Numbered from the stretch's first letter, positions 43,242-55,154 are shown. The stretch: DNA of 64,000 nucleotides from Candidatus Absconditabacterales bacterium (GCA_025057375.1 JANWWO010000005.1:24949-88948); one strand, 5' to 3'. Translations and numbers: made by a program. The notes: a model not told the origin generated them from the sequence alone.

Positions 43242-44882
43242 TTACCTCATCTTCACTTCTCTTCATTTTTTCCCATAAATTACTACTTCAGGAATGCCCC
43301 ACAATTCCCAATCTGCCATTTTCTCACCAAAACGTATGTCTCTATCATCAAAACATACATCATCCCCGGCCGCCAAACGGGTCAGATATTCTTTTTGTGC
43401 TTCATCAAAACTATCTGGTGTTGCTGGGACGATCATCGCAGTAAATGGTGCAACATTGACGGGTCGTTTGATCCCTTTGTCGTCATGATATTTCTCGACC
43501 AAGACCCCCATAATTCTACTTGGTCCAATTCCATAACAGCCCATCATCACCTCCTGTCTCTGATTATTTTCATCCATATATGATAGTCCACAAGCATTAC
43601 TAAATTTGGTTTCTAATGGGAAAATATTCCCAATTTCACAGCCAGGTTTCACCTCATAGACTACTCAGGATGCTGGCTCGATATCTCCTTCTTGTGCTTC
43701 TTTGAAGTCATAAAACTGTGCTGGACGAGGGATATCTCTGTCTCGGTTTACATTGATTGCATGGTAATTAGTCTGATTGATTCAGCATTCAAAATTGATC
43801 AACGAAGCGATACTCTCATCAGCAAAAAATTTGATCTGACTGCGAAGTCCGATCGGGCCTGCGTATCAGATTTGCGCTCCTGTGTGGGTCAGAATTTCTT
43901 CTTCTGTCATTAGTCTGAGTTTTTTGCATCCGAGAATTTTTTTGAGTTTGAGATCATTGATTTCATAGTCTCCACGCAGACTACATGCAACGGGATGATT
44001 GTCTGCCATATACAACATTGTCTTGACCGTTTTCCATGCAGGAATATTGAAAAAATCGCATAAACGTTGGACACTAACGATATTTTCGCCATAGACAGAT
44101 TCAAATGGTTTCATCACTTCATGTGGATCTTGATAGGTGGGAGCATGCGAGGGAGCAACTTCTTTGTTGTAGGCAAATGATTTATCCTGACCAATAAAAA
44201 GTGTATCTTCTCCGATTGGTAAGATAGTCTGAAACTCGTGGCTATATTCGTCTGTAAAATCACCACCACTGGCAAGCGTAATGATTGTATCATCTCCGAG
44301 TCACAATTCACGAAACGTATCCATATAGACAGCTTTGACACGCTCATAATATTGCATCAAATCTGCTTTGTCGCGGTGAAAGCTATAGAGATCTTTCATG
44401 CGAAACTCACGGCCACGCAGGAGTCAAGATTTTGCTCTTGCTTCGTTACGAAACTTGGTTTGAAACTGATATACAGCAACGGGGAGATCTTTGTATGACT
44501 TGATCCACTGTCAGACAAGGGGTGTGACGAGCTCTTCGTGCGTTGGGTTGAGGATGTATTCGTTGTCACATTTGGCAATTGCTTTGGGATTTGCGCCGCT
44601 GGTCTTCATCAGCACATCAACTTTGTCTAGTCTGTTAGTTTGTTTCCAGAGGTCCATTGGTGCGAGTGCAGTCATGGCGATTTCGGTCCCGATGCGGTTC
44701 ATGTGTCTGCGGATGATGTTTTCGATCTTGGTCAAGACTTTGAGTCCAAGGGGAAGGAAGGTATAGCATCACGCCATGACTTTGTGCACAAATCAGCCTC
44801 TGATCAGGTATTGAGCGTTGATGGAAGGTTCGTCTTTGACGATTTCTTTCGACGTACGAGTGAAGAGGGTAGAGAGGAACAT
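43242..44882 (-). CDS. proS: Prolyl-tRNA synthetase
   Basis: 546 residues, ATG to TAA. It charges tRNA-Pro. The class II core has the motif FLPLGLKVLTKIENIIR (motif 1), the TNPxxLxPTHEEL-like ILNPTHEELVTPLV, FRNEARAKSGLLRGREFRMKDLYSFH (motif 2), and the editing/insertion region DIPAWKTVKTMLYMAD (about 270-400). These are followed by MMGCYGIGPSRIMGVLVEKYHDDKGI (motif 3) and an anticodon-binding domain (PVNVAPFTAMIVPA). About fifteen Gly are UGA. The length is slightly under the bacterial type with full insertion domain. Confidence 0.95.
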
Positions 44883-45080
44883 AGGGAAAGAGGGGGAAAA
44901 GATAAAAAAGAATATGGACTGACGGAGGTGAATGTGTATTGTATGGATAATATTATGGTTAATCGATGAGCGTGACTGGAGATATGTTATGCCCCTGATG
45001 CAACAAGTGTTGCTTCCAAAAAACTATAACGGTGGATCATGATCACATAAAAAAGTAAAAAAATATTTTGTTAGATTGGA

Positions 45081-46160
45081 TTAGAGTTCATGATGATCGA
45101 CTGTGTAGTGATGCTTGTGGTTGATAATATGCTGCACAAGGCCTGCTGGTCCTATCTCTTTGGGGATACATGATATATCTCCAATGTGATAACGCTGATC
45201 TACAACAATAGTTGCTCCTGCTGCACAGTGATGTCATCCTCACCCAAACAATGCAGTGATTTTTGCGCAACTTATATGTTCACCATTGTCGAGTTTTTTG
45301 CTTCTCATATGCAGTTTCCATTCTGTAGGGGTTAGATCAAAATAAATGACACATCCGACACCTTCAACAGACGCTAAGATATTCATCCCCATTTTGGATT
45401 CTTGTTTATCGATTCCAAAGGCAACTCGTTCATCACGATGCATCCATGACCATGCAAATCACTCTCATAAGACTGCTCTTTGCAAAACTTGCTGACTACA
45501 TTGGATACTCGCCCGCGAACGCGAACGGAACAATTTTTGGGTCAGTTCTTCTTTTTGGGCTCCTGCTTTGATCAATGCGATGCTGATATGAAAGATGTTT
45601 TCATAATTACCAGGAAACAAAAAATTCCCCGTATCGGTCATGATACCCATCAATAATGCATTGGCGATAGATGCATTCATATGAGATGGAGTGTAGGTGA
45701 GCAAAAAGTCCGCAATCAAAATACAGGTCGAACACGCAGAATTATCTTTGTGATAAACAGCGATGTCAAGAGGATTGGGTTCGTGATGGTGATCAATGAT
45801 GGCAAGAGGGTGAGAAAGAATCCACTCTTGATGTGGCAAAAACTTGGTAATACGAGAGAGAGGACTAAAATCTACAAAAATGACGGCATCATAGTGTTGT
45901 GTTTCATCAATCTCAAGTGATGTTGGACAGGCATGGTGGAGAATATCAAGTCATGCGGGAACTTGATGCGTCAGAAAGAGTGTGACGGATTTTCCCATCG
46001 AACGCAATGCTTCCCCAAGCCCTACCATAGATCACCATGCATCCCCATCGACATACTCATGCCCAAAAATCGCAAATGAGTCGTGTTGATTGATAAATGA
46101 TAGCAATTCGTCAGGATGGAGGGATTGATCACGCATACGAACAAAAAAAAATAAAGACAT
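45081..46160 (-). CDS. DHH/DHHA1 phosphoesterase (NrnA-like)
   Basis: 359 residues, ATG to TAA; ATG 46136 is an alternative. Motifs: GHEYVDGDAWGSMVGLG (metal-binding, Gly by UGA), VIFVDFSPLSR, AIIDHHHEP (DHH), MTDTGNFLF, and in the C-terminal DHHA1 domain FGGGGHHCAAGAT, whose Gly run is GGG-UGA-GGA-UGA. NrnA-type enzymes degrade short oligoribonucleotides and pAp. RNA turnover fits with PNPase and RNase III in the same window. RecJ is ruled out by the short length and lack of an OB domain. Confidence 0.9.
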
Positions 46161-46209
46161 GTCTTATGTAGCTATTTTTGGTCAAATTGCAAGCACATCA
46201 CCAAAAAAT

Positions 46210-46238
46210 TTGCATTGCAGTTGAGTTTTTGTTATACT
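46210..46238 (+). promoter_or_regulatory. Putative promoter for the PrsW-like gene
   Basis: TTGCAT (46210-46215) and TATACT (46233-46238) with a 17-base spacer. The -10 ends 7 bases before ATG 46246, so the transcript may be leaderless. Prediction only. Confidence 0.4.
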
Positions 46239-46245
46239 TATGAGT

Positions 46246-47151
46246 ATGGGAGCAACGATCATGTATGCAGTATGAGCACTGCTATTATACAATTTTTGGA
46301 TTTGGGTTATTAGACATATTACAACTCATCATCGTGATAGGTGGCTAAGCCTTCATATTTTTGTCGTTGGGTTATGTTCAACTGTCATTATTTGGCTTTT
46401 CCCTTTTTTGGTTCAAAAAATCCTGGGGCTCACACTTATTACGTCAATCTCTATTCCTCTCATTGTCGGGTATGTTCTTTACTTATTGATCTGTGCGCTG
46501 TTGCTCTATGCTGGGTATATGCTTAGATTTTTTCAGATTCATCATTGGCTCAAAGTGGTGATCAGTTTTGTAATTTTTTTGATTATTGCAATCGGAGGAA
46601 CTGTGCTTGGGATAGAAAAAGCGGTGATTTATTTTACCTTGGTTGCATTTGGGGAGGAGTTTATCAAGTTTATTTTTGGTGTGTCATTATTCGAAAAGAT
46701 GCAGATTCATTATACTGATTTGCTTCTTTTTTGTTTGTTATCATGATTTGCTTTTGCATTTTTGGAAAATGGTTTTTATGTCCGATATGCGCTCGAGCCT
46801 CAACTGACAAGACTCACCCCTCTCCAAATGTTCACTGTGGCGATGAAAACGGTGACGACGAGATGATTGGTCAATGTTGCAGTTCATGGATTTTTTACTG
46901 CTTTGATCGGACTACTTAGTATGTGACCATCATTTGACAAACAGCCATTGTGGAAAGTGTGACTTGGTATGTTGCTTGGGATGGGGACACATGCAATCTA
47001 CAATACTTTCGTTGCCAAATGAGTAGGTTTGATGATTCCTATTGCGGCTGTGATTTCCTATGTCTTAATTTCTTATATTATGTTCAAAGCAGATACTATT
47101 TTTAACCAACCAAAAGATGGAGGGATAGCAAATGATCCGAGGTATTGATAG
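46246..47151 (+). CDS. PrsW-like intramembrane protease family protein
   Basis: 301 residues, ATG to TAG; ATG 46240 is two codons earlier but falls within 2 bases of the putative -10 box. Eight or so transmembrane helices. The family pattern is present: FGEEFIKFIFG (Glu-Glu), LLFCLLSGFAFAFLENGFYV, AVHGFFTALIGLL and GMGTHAIYNT (two conserved His). PrsW proteins cleave anti-sigma factors within the membrane, and relatives share the CAAX/ABI-type glutamate-protease fold. The substrate is unknown. Several motif Gly are UGA, and the final codon before TAG is UGA. Confidence 0.85.
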
Positions 47152-47219
47152 TTTTCCTTGTTTTTTGTGGTGAAATTTGTATAGTGCGGTGAGAGATATC
47201 TTTACTCTTTCTCCGTCAG

Positions 47220-48197
47220 ATGAACGTGTATATCGAAGAACGTGTCTGGGATCATCCTCGTACGACACGTCTGTGTTCGTTTTTCCCCAAAGCGAATATA
47301 ATTCCCATCAAACACTACAAAAATATTTTTGATACCTATCAGCCAAATCCTGGACATCCAACCTGGATTATTGCATATGCTGATGGCGAGATTATTCAAG
47401 AAGCACCCACGTGATACGGTCATAGTAGTCAGTGATTTTTTTTCAAGACGTCGCTCAATTGCTTGTATGACTGTGCTTATTGCTATCTCAAGGGTGCATT
47501 TCGTAACGATTTCCCTGTACATTTTGTCAATTATGATGATATTCAGGATGTAATCAGTAAAAAAAATGCAGTACTGACTGAGCATGGTAGTCAGACACCG
47601 ATATGGTGGTATGCCTCGGATTGGTCGGATACGATAGGATTTGATCAGTTTTTGTGATGGACAGAGAGTTTTTTTCCGTTTTTTCAGACCCAGGAGACGA
47701 TGATGGTTGAGCTCCGCACTAAAGCACCATCAATCCAGCATCTTCTCACTGTCTCCTCTATTCCTTGCAATGTTGAGATTGCCTATTCTCTCAATCCTCA
47801 AGTTTTGATTGATCGCTACGAAAAAGGGACTGCTTCTTTGCATCAAAGAATCAGTAATTGCAAACAATTGATGAATGCGTGATACAAGGTAGGATTGAGA
47901 TTGATGCCACTGTTGCCTGTACCTGGGTATGAGGAGATCTATAAAGAGTTTATGGCTTATGTTGCACAAGAATTTTCTTGATATGAGCTTTTTAGTGTAT
48001 TTTTTGGTGGATTGTTGTATACGCATGAGGATTACAAACGCATGCTTCGCAAAGTGTGAGATGTAGATGTCTTACATCGTCTTTCTCGTGATGCGGATGG
48101 AATGTGGAGAGAAGATAGGGTAGTCAGGGAACGTTTGGCGGATTTAGTTCAGCACTATTTTCCTTATTGCCAGATATGTATGGATGAGATTGACTAA
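47220..48197 (+). CDS. Spore-photoproduct-lyase-like radical SAM protein
   Basis: 325 residues, ATG to TAA. The radical SAM cluster is NCLYDCAYCYLKG, a C-x3-C-x2-C. The CAYCYL surroundings and the N-terminal FxxPKANIIPI pattern match the SPL family, which repairs thymine dimers in spores or has other roles in non-sporulating bacteria. WYASDWSDTIGFDQFL and ELRTKAPSIQHLL are further family-like segments. UGA encodes Gly in four places. It follows the PrsW-like gene by 68 bases. A non-sporulating host makes a repair role for UV damage or another radical reaction equally possible. Confidence 0.85.
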
Positions 48198-48200
48198 AAG

Positions 48201-48974
48201 CTAGGAGTTATCATTCCTAGTAGCTAAAAGTTTTGCTTCATCGCATAGCGAACGAGCCCAGTCCAGGAGTTTATCAATTGCCAGTCCTTGTCGTCACTCT
48301 TGGTCAGTGATGGTTTTTTTGGTGAGTGCATAATAGGATAGGGCTAGAGATTGTCGTTGCTGTTTTTGACTATGACTTGCATGGATACCTTGGGGAAGAG
48401 GGTAGGAATATGGTTGATGAACTGTTTGTTTGTACCATTGCGTGACGATTCCCTCTCAATTGGCGTTTATCCACACTTTGGAAAGATGAGTACTTGCCGG
48501 CTGAGGATCGAAGGTTTGTGTATCCTGTGTCCCAAGGTTATCATAAGGAATTTTGAGGATGAGTGAGGAGCGATGAAGACGTTGTGCTACTCGACCAATT
48601 GCTCGTGATTCCATATCGACCAGGATACCAGGGTAGATGGTCTTGTTGTAGATTGGTACGTCATAAGTGGGGCGAGAGAAACAGATGCAGTGAGCAGACG
48701 GAAGCGGAAGTGTGTGTGTGGTGATATATTCTTTGTCGCTTGCGTGATGTCTAGCGGTGCGGATGTGATACAGTTTGTGTGTATCAATTTGTCCATGCCA
48801 TCCTGCAAGTCAGATATTAACGATGTGGGTGATCGAGGGATTGGTCGTGAGGTATTGGGTCAATGTCATAATGCTAATTTCTGGTCCTATCCCCGTAACG
48901 AGGGTTTTTTGTGTGTGGTAATGAGGTAGGATAGCACGACGTTCATGCGCTGTAGCAAAGGTTCGGAGGAGCAT
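48201..48974 (-). CDS. Nucleosidase/phosphorylase superfamily (MTAN-like)
   Basis: 257 residues, ATG to TAG. The N-terminal strand VTGIGPEISIMTL, THIVNIGLAGWHG (Gly by UGA) and the catalytic-side motif ILVDMESRAIGRVA match the MTA/SAH nucleosidase and nucleoside phosphorylase fold, where the ME pair binds the ribose. The enzyme would release a base from a nucleoside such as methylthioadenosine, S-adenosylhomocysteine or futalosine. A divergent C-terminal tail makes the substrate uncertain. It is convergent with the radical SAM gene with only three bases between stops. Confidence 0.75.
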
Positions 48975-49207
48975 GGGGAATGGATGATAAAAGAAAGGGA
49001 GAACGTCTTAATGTATAAGGATATGATGATCAATATACAAGAGTAAGTGAAGTCATCGTACTGGGGTTCTATGTCATATTCAATCAGAGAGAGGAACATG
49101 ATTTGTCTCACCAATGATGACATAATGTATTAAAATAAAAAAGTCAATAATTGTCTTGATTTTTTTTAAATTTATTTATGATATTTTCGAACTTAAATAT
49201 CTTTCTT

Positions 49208-49780
49208 ATGAAAAAAATAGAAGCTTTAATTATTGGGATGTTGCTATCCCTTGCAGTGTTTGTTAGTGTTAAAAGCAGAGCACAGAATTTTGAACCGTCA
49301 GTATTGATGATTAAAGATTCATTATTAACGACAATCCTTGTTTCTGTAGCTGATGATCAAGCTGCAGTCTATGTACGTCTAGATACTACAGGTAGTACAG
49401 ATAGTGTATTACAGATTGTCGGTATTGCGAATCGCATTGTTCAAGGTAATGATACCATTCCTGTCGTCATCTTGATTCTTGGCTGTAAAAGACCTGGTGA
49501 GTATGGTATTTATGACCTTGCAGTTGGGATGTGCCATGAAGGCATTTTGAAATATACTTTGTCAAAAAGATATGATTATCATAAATCAACTATCCTAAAA
49601 GTCGTAAGCACTGTCATGGAAGAATATCACGGATTGCCTATAAAATATGCCAAAATGCAATCTAAACTTTTTGTAATTGATCCACGGAAGATTCCGCTTC
49701 TGTGCTCCCAGTTATACCAACTTCATCAAATTTTGTATTTACAAGAATATCGGTATTTTCTTTTTTGTGACAAGTGGTAG
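49208..49780 (+). CDS. Secreted protein of unknown function
   Basis: 190 residues from ATG 49208 to TAG. A signal peptide (MKKIEALIIGMLLSLAVFVS, ending near SRAQ) is followed by a mixed alpha/beta region (VYVRLDTTGSTDSVLQIVG, IPVVILILGCKRPGEYGIYDLA). The family is not recognised. Unlike its neighbours, none of its ten Gly is a UGA codon, and it reads the same in the standard code, which may mean recent arrival or chance. A strong terminator follows. Confidence 0.7.
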   Translation: MKKIEALIIGMLLSLAVFVSVKSRAQNFEPSVLMIKDSLLTTILVSVADDQAAVYVRLDTTGSTDSVLQIVGIANRIVQGNDTIPVVILILGCKRPGEYGIYDLAVGMCHEGILKYTLSKRYDYHKSTILKVVSTVMEEYHGLPIKYAKMQSKLFVIDPRKIPLLCSQLYQLHQILYLQEYRYFLFCDKW

Positions 49781-49855
49781 ATGAAGATAATGTGTTTGAT
49801 AGAAAGTATTCATATTTTTTATCATATATTTTTTATCACATATCTTCACACATCA

Positions 49856-49894
49856 AAACAAGCGGTATACTCACCAAAAGCCGCTTGTTTTTTT
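49856..49894 (+). terminator. Strong rho-independent terminator
   Basis: Stem CAAGCGG (49859-49865)/CCGCTTG (49881-49887), extended by A-T pairs on the outside, then seven T. It is the strongest terminator in the window and lies 80 bases past the stop of the secreted protein. Confidence 0.9.
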
Positions 49895-49948
49895 ATCATT
49901 TGGTGTATGATTTTTTTCATCATCCGTATCGCATATCTTTTTTTCTCC

Positions 49949-50740
49949 TTATTCCCACTGTGCAAATGGTGGATTACAATAACGATATGTTTTGGGGAAT
50001 CTGTCGAGAATCACAAGAATTTCATCATCAAGAAGAATATCGTGACTGACAAGGTTTTCACGTAAACGTTCCACGCTTGATGCTTTGGGGAGGACAGCAT
50101 AGCCAAGGTGGAGAAGATAGCCAAGATAAACCTGTGCATGGGTCGGTCAGTTTTTTTTGCACCATGCATCAATGTGAGTTGTCCATTGCTTAGCAAAGAG
50201 ATGTCCATGAGCAAAGGGCGAATAAGCAACAGGTTGGATAGCGTTGGTTGTGCACCAGATGAGATTGTCAGATTGGTCTAGGAGCGCGTGTGCTTCATAT
50301 TGATGAGCGGTGATGAGTCATGGATAGTGTGTATGTAGGCGTATATATTCACGAGGGGGGAAATTACTGATGCCAATGCTTTTGGTCAGTCAGGAAGAGA
50401 TGAGGGTTTGTGCCTGAGAGAGGACTGTATCGTGGTCCGCTGGTGTCGAGGGTCGGTGGAGGTAGACAAGATCAAGTGTGGTTCCAAGCTCATCGCATAT
50501 TTTCTGGAGATTGGTGAGGGGATCTTGATACATATTCATCCATAGTTTGGACGCAAGAAACAAATCTTGACGGTTTCCTCATCGTGCTTGTATTCCTTGT
50601 TTGATGAGATGATGATTACTGTAGATATGAGCTGTATCGATATGACGATAGCCCATATCCAGTGCGGCGGCGACAAGGTCTGGTGTGGAGAGAGGATCAG
50701 TCATTTTTCGGGTTCCGAGTCAGAGACGAGGGATGGTCAT
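49949..50740 (-). CDS. Aldo/keto reductase
   Basis: 263 residues, ATG to TAA. Signatures of the NADPH-dependent (beta/alpha)8 reductases: GLGTRKM near the start, GYRHIDTAHIYSN (Asp and Tyr of the catalytic tetrad), LASKLW (Lys), LVYLHRP (His), SIGISNFPP and QPVAYSPFAHG, and VLPKASSVERLREN for the cofactor. Gly codons include several UGA. An upstream in-frame extension of about 30 codons is open but lacks family similarity, so ATG 50740 is preferred. The substrate is unknown. Confidence 0.92.
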
Positions 50741-50873
50741 AGATTGTGTGGAGATAAATATGGATGAGAGAGGGTGGGGTGTATGATCATGAGAGACATG
50801 AGAGAGTGTCACTATTGGCATTGTTTGTGCCATCATGATGGGTATGTTTTGGAAGCATGGGCAGTGTGGTTGT

Positions 50874-51506
50874 TTACATCTTCAGGAATTGCTGTATGTC
50901 TAATATAATGTTGTTGATAAACTGTTCATTATTAAAGAGTGTACGATCAACATCAAGAAAGATGGTGCTTTGTTCATGTGGGATATGTAACAGAAATTCG
51001 TCAAAACTTTGTATTGTTGTGTACTGAGATCATCAAGGGTTTTCTCCTCATCAATTGGGATGCAAACAGTGAAGCAGGATTTTTTGGCCATGTGTTGCAA
51101 CACTTTCTAGTTGTGAGAGGACAGAAATTTTATCATCAAAAAATACTATTTTTTGGTCAGAGGGAAGTATGTTGAGAATCGGAATAAGAGCTAGAATTTT
51201 GTTCTCTGCGAGAATGATGTTTTTTGCTGAAATATGTTGCTGCATAGCAGTTGCTGCAATTTTTGCTTGTTGAAAGGTGAGGTTGTGTGTCTGTGATCGG
51301 AGGTAGACGGTGTGTCCTTGATCCTGAAGTTTGGTAATGAGTTTAGTGGCTCAAGGATAGAGACAATCATGTGCTGGCGGATGTTGAAACATGTGGGTGA
51401 GATAGGCTTGGATTTGTTCTTTTGTTGTTTGCTCGTATCATTCAGGAATAAGCACTTTTCAGACTTGGAGACATTGTGTAATGAATCAATGAAGATCAGG
51501 AGCCAT
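50874..51506 (-). CDS. HAD-superfamily hydrolase with circularly permuted motif order
   Basis: 210 residues, ATG to TAA. The N-terminus starts in the cap-like helical region and continues into YPGATKLITKLQDQGHTVYLRSQT (motif II, Ser/Thr), a Lys-rich segment and FFDDK (motif IV, Asp124/125). Then a Gly-rich linker (HPNGGENPGGSQ, four UGA codons) leads to TIFLDVDRTLFNNEQF near the C-terminus, the HAD motif I DxDxT with Asp185/187. In ordinary HAD proteins motif I is at the N-terminus. Placing the C-terminal segment before the N-terminus gives the canonical order, so this looks like a circular permutation. Phosphatase activity is likely but unproved. Confidence 0.7.
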
Positions 51507-51565
51507 AGCAAAAAAAAGGAAACAAAAGATATACCTTTTATATATCGATTTCTTTTTTTTATGCA

Positions 51566-51597
51566 AGAAAAAATATACTGACGTCAATCATGTCAGT
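51566..51597 (-). terminator. Rho-independent terminator after the TSP3 surface gene
   Basis: Stem ACTGAC (51577-51582)/GTCAGT (51592-51597) with a nine-base loop, followed on the minus strand by a T tract. It lies 20 bases past the stop of the large gene. Confidence 0.7.
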
Positions 51598-51617
51598 CCT
51601 CAGTTTTTTCTTGTATG

Positions 51618-54600
51618 CTACTCATTGTTTTCGCCACGAATCATATCTGCGGTGATTGTTCTGGTAGAGGAGATATCATAGACTTTGGTTCATCACGGAT
51701 TCATCAAGATAGCCCTGACGAGATCATTGGGTGCAAGTTCGCCACCAACGTCAGCAAATGGGCACGGACACATCGTGCAATTGACACTAGCAATAAACCC
51801 TTTTGGCATATCAGGGAATGCAAAACATGGATCATTGGTGATGAGGAGAGGACAACCTGCGTTGCGTGACGATCATGGAATCCCTGGACAGCCGTCACGT
51901 TCATCAGATATCCCATCCCCATCTGCATCAGGCGTTAGACATCATTCAGATCGCACGTTCCCATCTCGTGCTTGGTCAGGGCAGGGATCAGCTCTATTGA
52001 CTATACCATCACCATCATCATCGTCGTTTGGATTACGAATTGTATTTGTATTTTGAGTATTATTTCATCTTGGTGATAATGGTTGATTTGGTTGTGATCA
52101 TGAGGTGCTTGGGTTGTCAGATTGTGTGGGAGTGAGTGATCAGGTAGTTCATAAGGGCGAGTCAAAAGGATTGTTTTGGTCTCACGTGAGTGGTCATCAT
52201 GCTGGATTTTGGTTAAGATCTTGGTTGCTGGTGCTTGTTGCTCAGGGGCGGAGGAATGGCTCACAGCGATCATCAAATCCATCACGATCAAGGTCAATTG
52301 TTTGATCAAGGGGGATAAAAGGGCATGAGGAGAGTCAGCAGACATTTGCATGGCGATTCAAAAGCTCACGATTGATATTGTTTTCTCTGGGTCTTCATCA
52401 CGTCAGTTGATAGCTGGGGATAGACTGTGATGCAGTGATGATATTCCCTTCTGGAGATACTTGAGATGTTGCTGCTCATGATTGATTTTGCGTATCAGTA
52501 TTTTGTGGGTTAGTCTCTTGGTCTGTTTTGTTTGCTCCTATTGATGATCAGGGGGTAGATCATCAGGGAGATGCGTCTCATGGTGATGATGGAGAAAGTG
52601 GTTGAATTATTGTGATAATGCCATTTGGTCAGATACTACAGTCATCGTTTTCGAAGAGAAGTAGGCCCAGAAGATTTTGTCTTCCATCCCCATCGATATC
52701 ATCATCACAGACATCGGGGATACGGTCTTTGTCCATATCACAGCGGAACTGTCCTAAGGTGCCTTTTGCCAAATGTCCTGCACAATCGATTGCATGATCG
52801 ACAACCAGTGTGAGTTGTCACACCATAGAGATACATTGGACTCCTTGCGGTGTAAGAGTGACAGTATATTGTCATGGTCTTGCATAACGATGGCGTATGG
52901 TTGTTGTAGTGCCTTGGAATTGACGAATAGTTCCATCACCAAAATCTACTTCAAGTGCCGTGATTTCACCTGATCCAAAGCCGATAATTTCAGGACGAAA
53001 AATAAATTCATCATTTATTCCTTTTTTGAGCTCATCAACTGTTATTCCTACGATTTTTATCCTATTTGCTGAAGGGTTTTTTGCTGTCAGGGTGATGATT
53101 GCTGTATGTTGACCACCATCACGAAAACGAATCTGGGTACTGACATAGATGAGTCAGGCGTTTTGTGGAATAATCGTTTGAACAAATCATGTGGTAGCTT
53201 GTGTTTCGCCATTGATAGCTCGTGAGATGGTTTCAATATCTTTGTTATCTCGTCATTGAGCATTGAGAGTTATGATTCAGGTAGTCCCTAGTGGGATGCT
53301 CAGTGTGGCTGTCGTTAGCCATGATGCTCTTTCTGCAAAAAATCAACTATCTCGTGACATCGTTGTCAGTGAGGTTTCTTGCGATCCACGCATACCTATG
53401 AGAGTGATGGATGATGTGCCTCCACTCATCAAACTGAGGTTTATTATTCCCTGCGGGAGAGTTGTTCATGACTGTGATCATCGTTCTCGTCTGATGCGTG
53501 TTTGCTCTTGCCCGTGGACGCCAAAACTGAGTGTACGAGGGAATCATGTTTGGGGGAGGGAAAGAGGGGTAATCATCAATCCAAGATCATAGGTTCATTC
53601 GGGTATAGAAATTGATTTTCTTGCTATGGCTGAGCCTTGTTCACTGCTGATGATATAGGTTCCGGGCATAACAAAATCTGATCAAATACGTTGTCATTGT
53701 GGGGTTCTTCCATCGCCAAGATCTCGGTTGATGGTTCATGGGAATAATGTTTGAGATATCAGTGTGTCGAGTCATTGGATTTGGATGGCTTGGGGGCGAG
53801 GTTGTGATGCGTTTTGGTTGGTATGTTGGTTTTGATTTTGGTTTTGATTTTGATTTAGGTTTTCTGTTGGTTGTGGTTGAGATCATGCCTGATTTGGAGG
53901 AGATGGTTGTTGGATAAAAATGTCTTTATCTTGGGATTGGTTGAGGACACGGATGTTAATTGTTCCATTATCATCGACGAGATTTGGAGCATTCGGTATG
54001 CCATTGTTGTTGATATCAGTGCTGCAGACATCGCCTACGCCATCTCATGACCAATCATATTGGTTGGGATTGTAGTCATTTGGACAATTGTCTTCATGAT
54101 TGGGGATGCTATCACAGTCATAGTCTGCATCGAGAACACATCCAATTCTTTTGTGAAGTTCGCCAAGGATTGCGATTGCATATGATTTGGAGACAGGATC
54201 ATGGATGGTGAGATGGGGTTCTTCTTCAAGAGGTAATAATCCTTCACGACGCATAATATTGAGTTCACTGACCGGCCAATAACCAGGGCCTATCCATCAA
54301 AAACGTGAAAAATCACAGGCAGAGAGATTGAACATACAATAGACCATATAGGTTTCTAGTTCTTTGTGACTTTGGAGTTGACACGATCATGCTGGACATT
54401 CCTGACTACGGTCAGTGATTATTTTTTTCATCTCATTATCAAGGTTTCTCTCTGCATACGAGAATGGTTTGAGGTTTTGCATCCACGTATTGATTGCTGA
54501 TCGATTGGCACGATAATTTGGGTAGATATAGCGTTTTGCTATATTGATGACAACTTGGATAAATTCTGCTCTGGTCACATTTTTCTCACCACAAAATCAT

Positions 54601-54992
54601 CCGCGACAAATCGGGGATGTAGCACGAGGATATCATCTCATATAATTCATATCTCCCACATAGGCCACACAATAATAATATGACTGACCGCGGTGCATAG
54701 CTTGCTCATAGATGATATCATCAAAGTCTTTCGATGGTAAGGTTTGGAAAATGGACCAAAATTCTGGTGTATACACACGACGCATACGAGGTCCCGGATT
54801 GAGACAGTCATAACATTCCGTCAAATTCATTAAACGGGTCAATTCATACCTTGAAATTGGTTCATCTCCAGCAAGATCATCCATTCTGATTCCTGCAGAT
54901 TGTGCAGTTTGGACAAAACGTGCATCAAATCTTTGATCAAGATTTTGTGCATGAAGAAGAAGGGGGAGGAGGAGCAAAAAAAGAATAATCAT
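51618..54992 (-). CDS. Large secreted thrombospondin-type-3 repeat protein
   Basis: 1124 residues, ATG to TAG. A signal peptide (MIILFLLLLPLLLHAQ) precedes an SLH-like region (~20-180, ISRYELTRLMNL and VTRAEFIQVVINIAK). Calcium-binding TSP3-type repeats occur in three places: DADYDCDSIPNHEDNCPNDY (~290-310), DMDKDRIPDVCDDDIDGDG (~750-770), and NDDDDGDGIVN plus DADGDGISDERD (~980-1030). Between them are beta domains and an Asn/Gln-rich linker (NQNQNQNQNQ, ~375-390). The final ~100 residues are Cys-rich. It is probably a rigid, Ca-stabilised surface or adhesion protein. Many Gly are UGA, so it appears as dozens of fragments in the standard code. Confidence 0.87.
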
Positions 54993-55154
54993 GCCCAAAG
55001 TATACTGATCCACACGATAGGATGCAAATTTTTGGTTTGTTATGGATGATTTTTTGCTTGCATTACATACAATTTTTGATACACTATGAAAAAGTTCTTT
55101 GTCAAATAGTTGCCTCACGGTGTATGAGTTGTTTTTATCCTCTATTCTCTCAAT

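Noticed and set aside
53820..53870. Direct repeat that could be a CRISPR or satellite (GTTTTGATTTTG-type units)
   Set aside because: It encodes the Asn/Gln-rich linker of the TSP3 protein in frame; there are no spacers.
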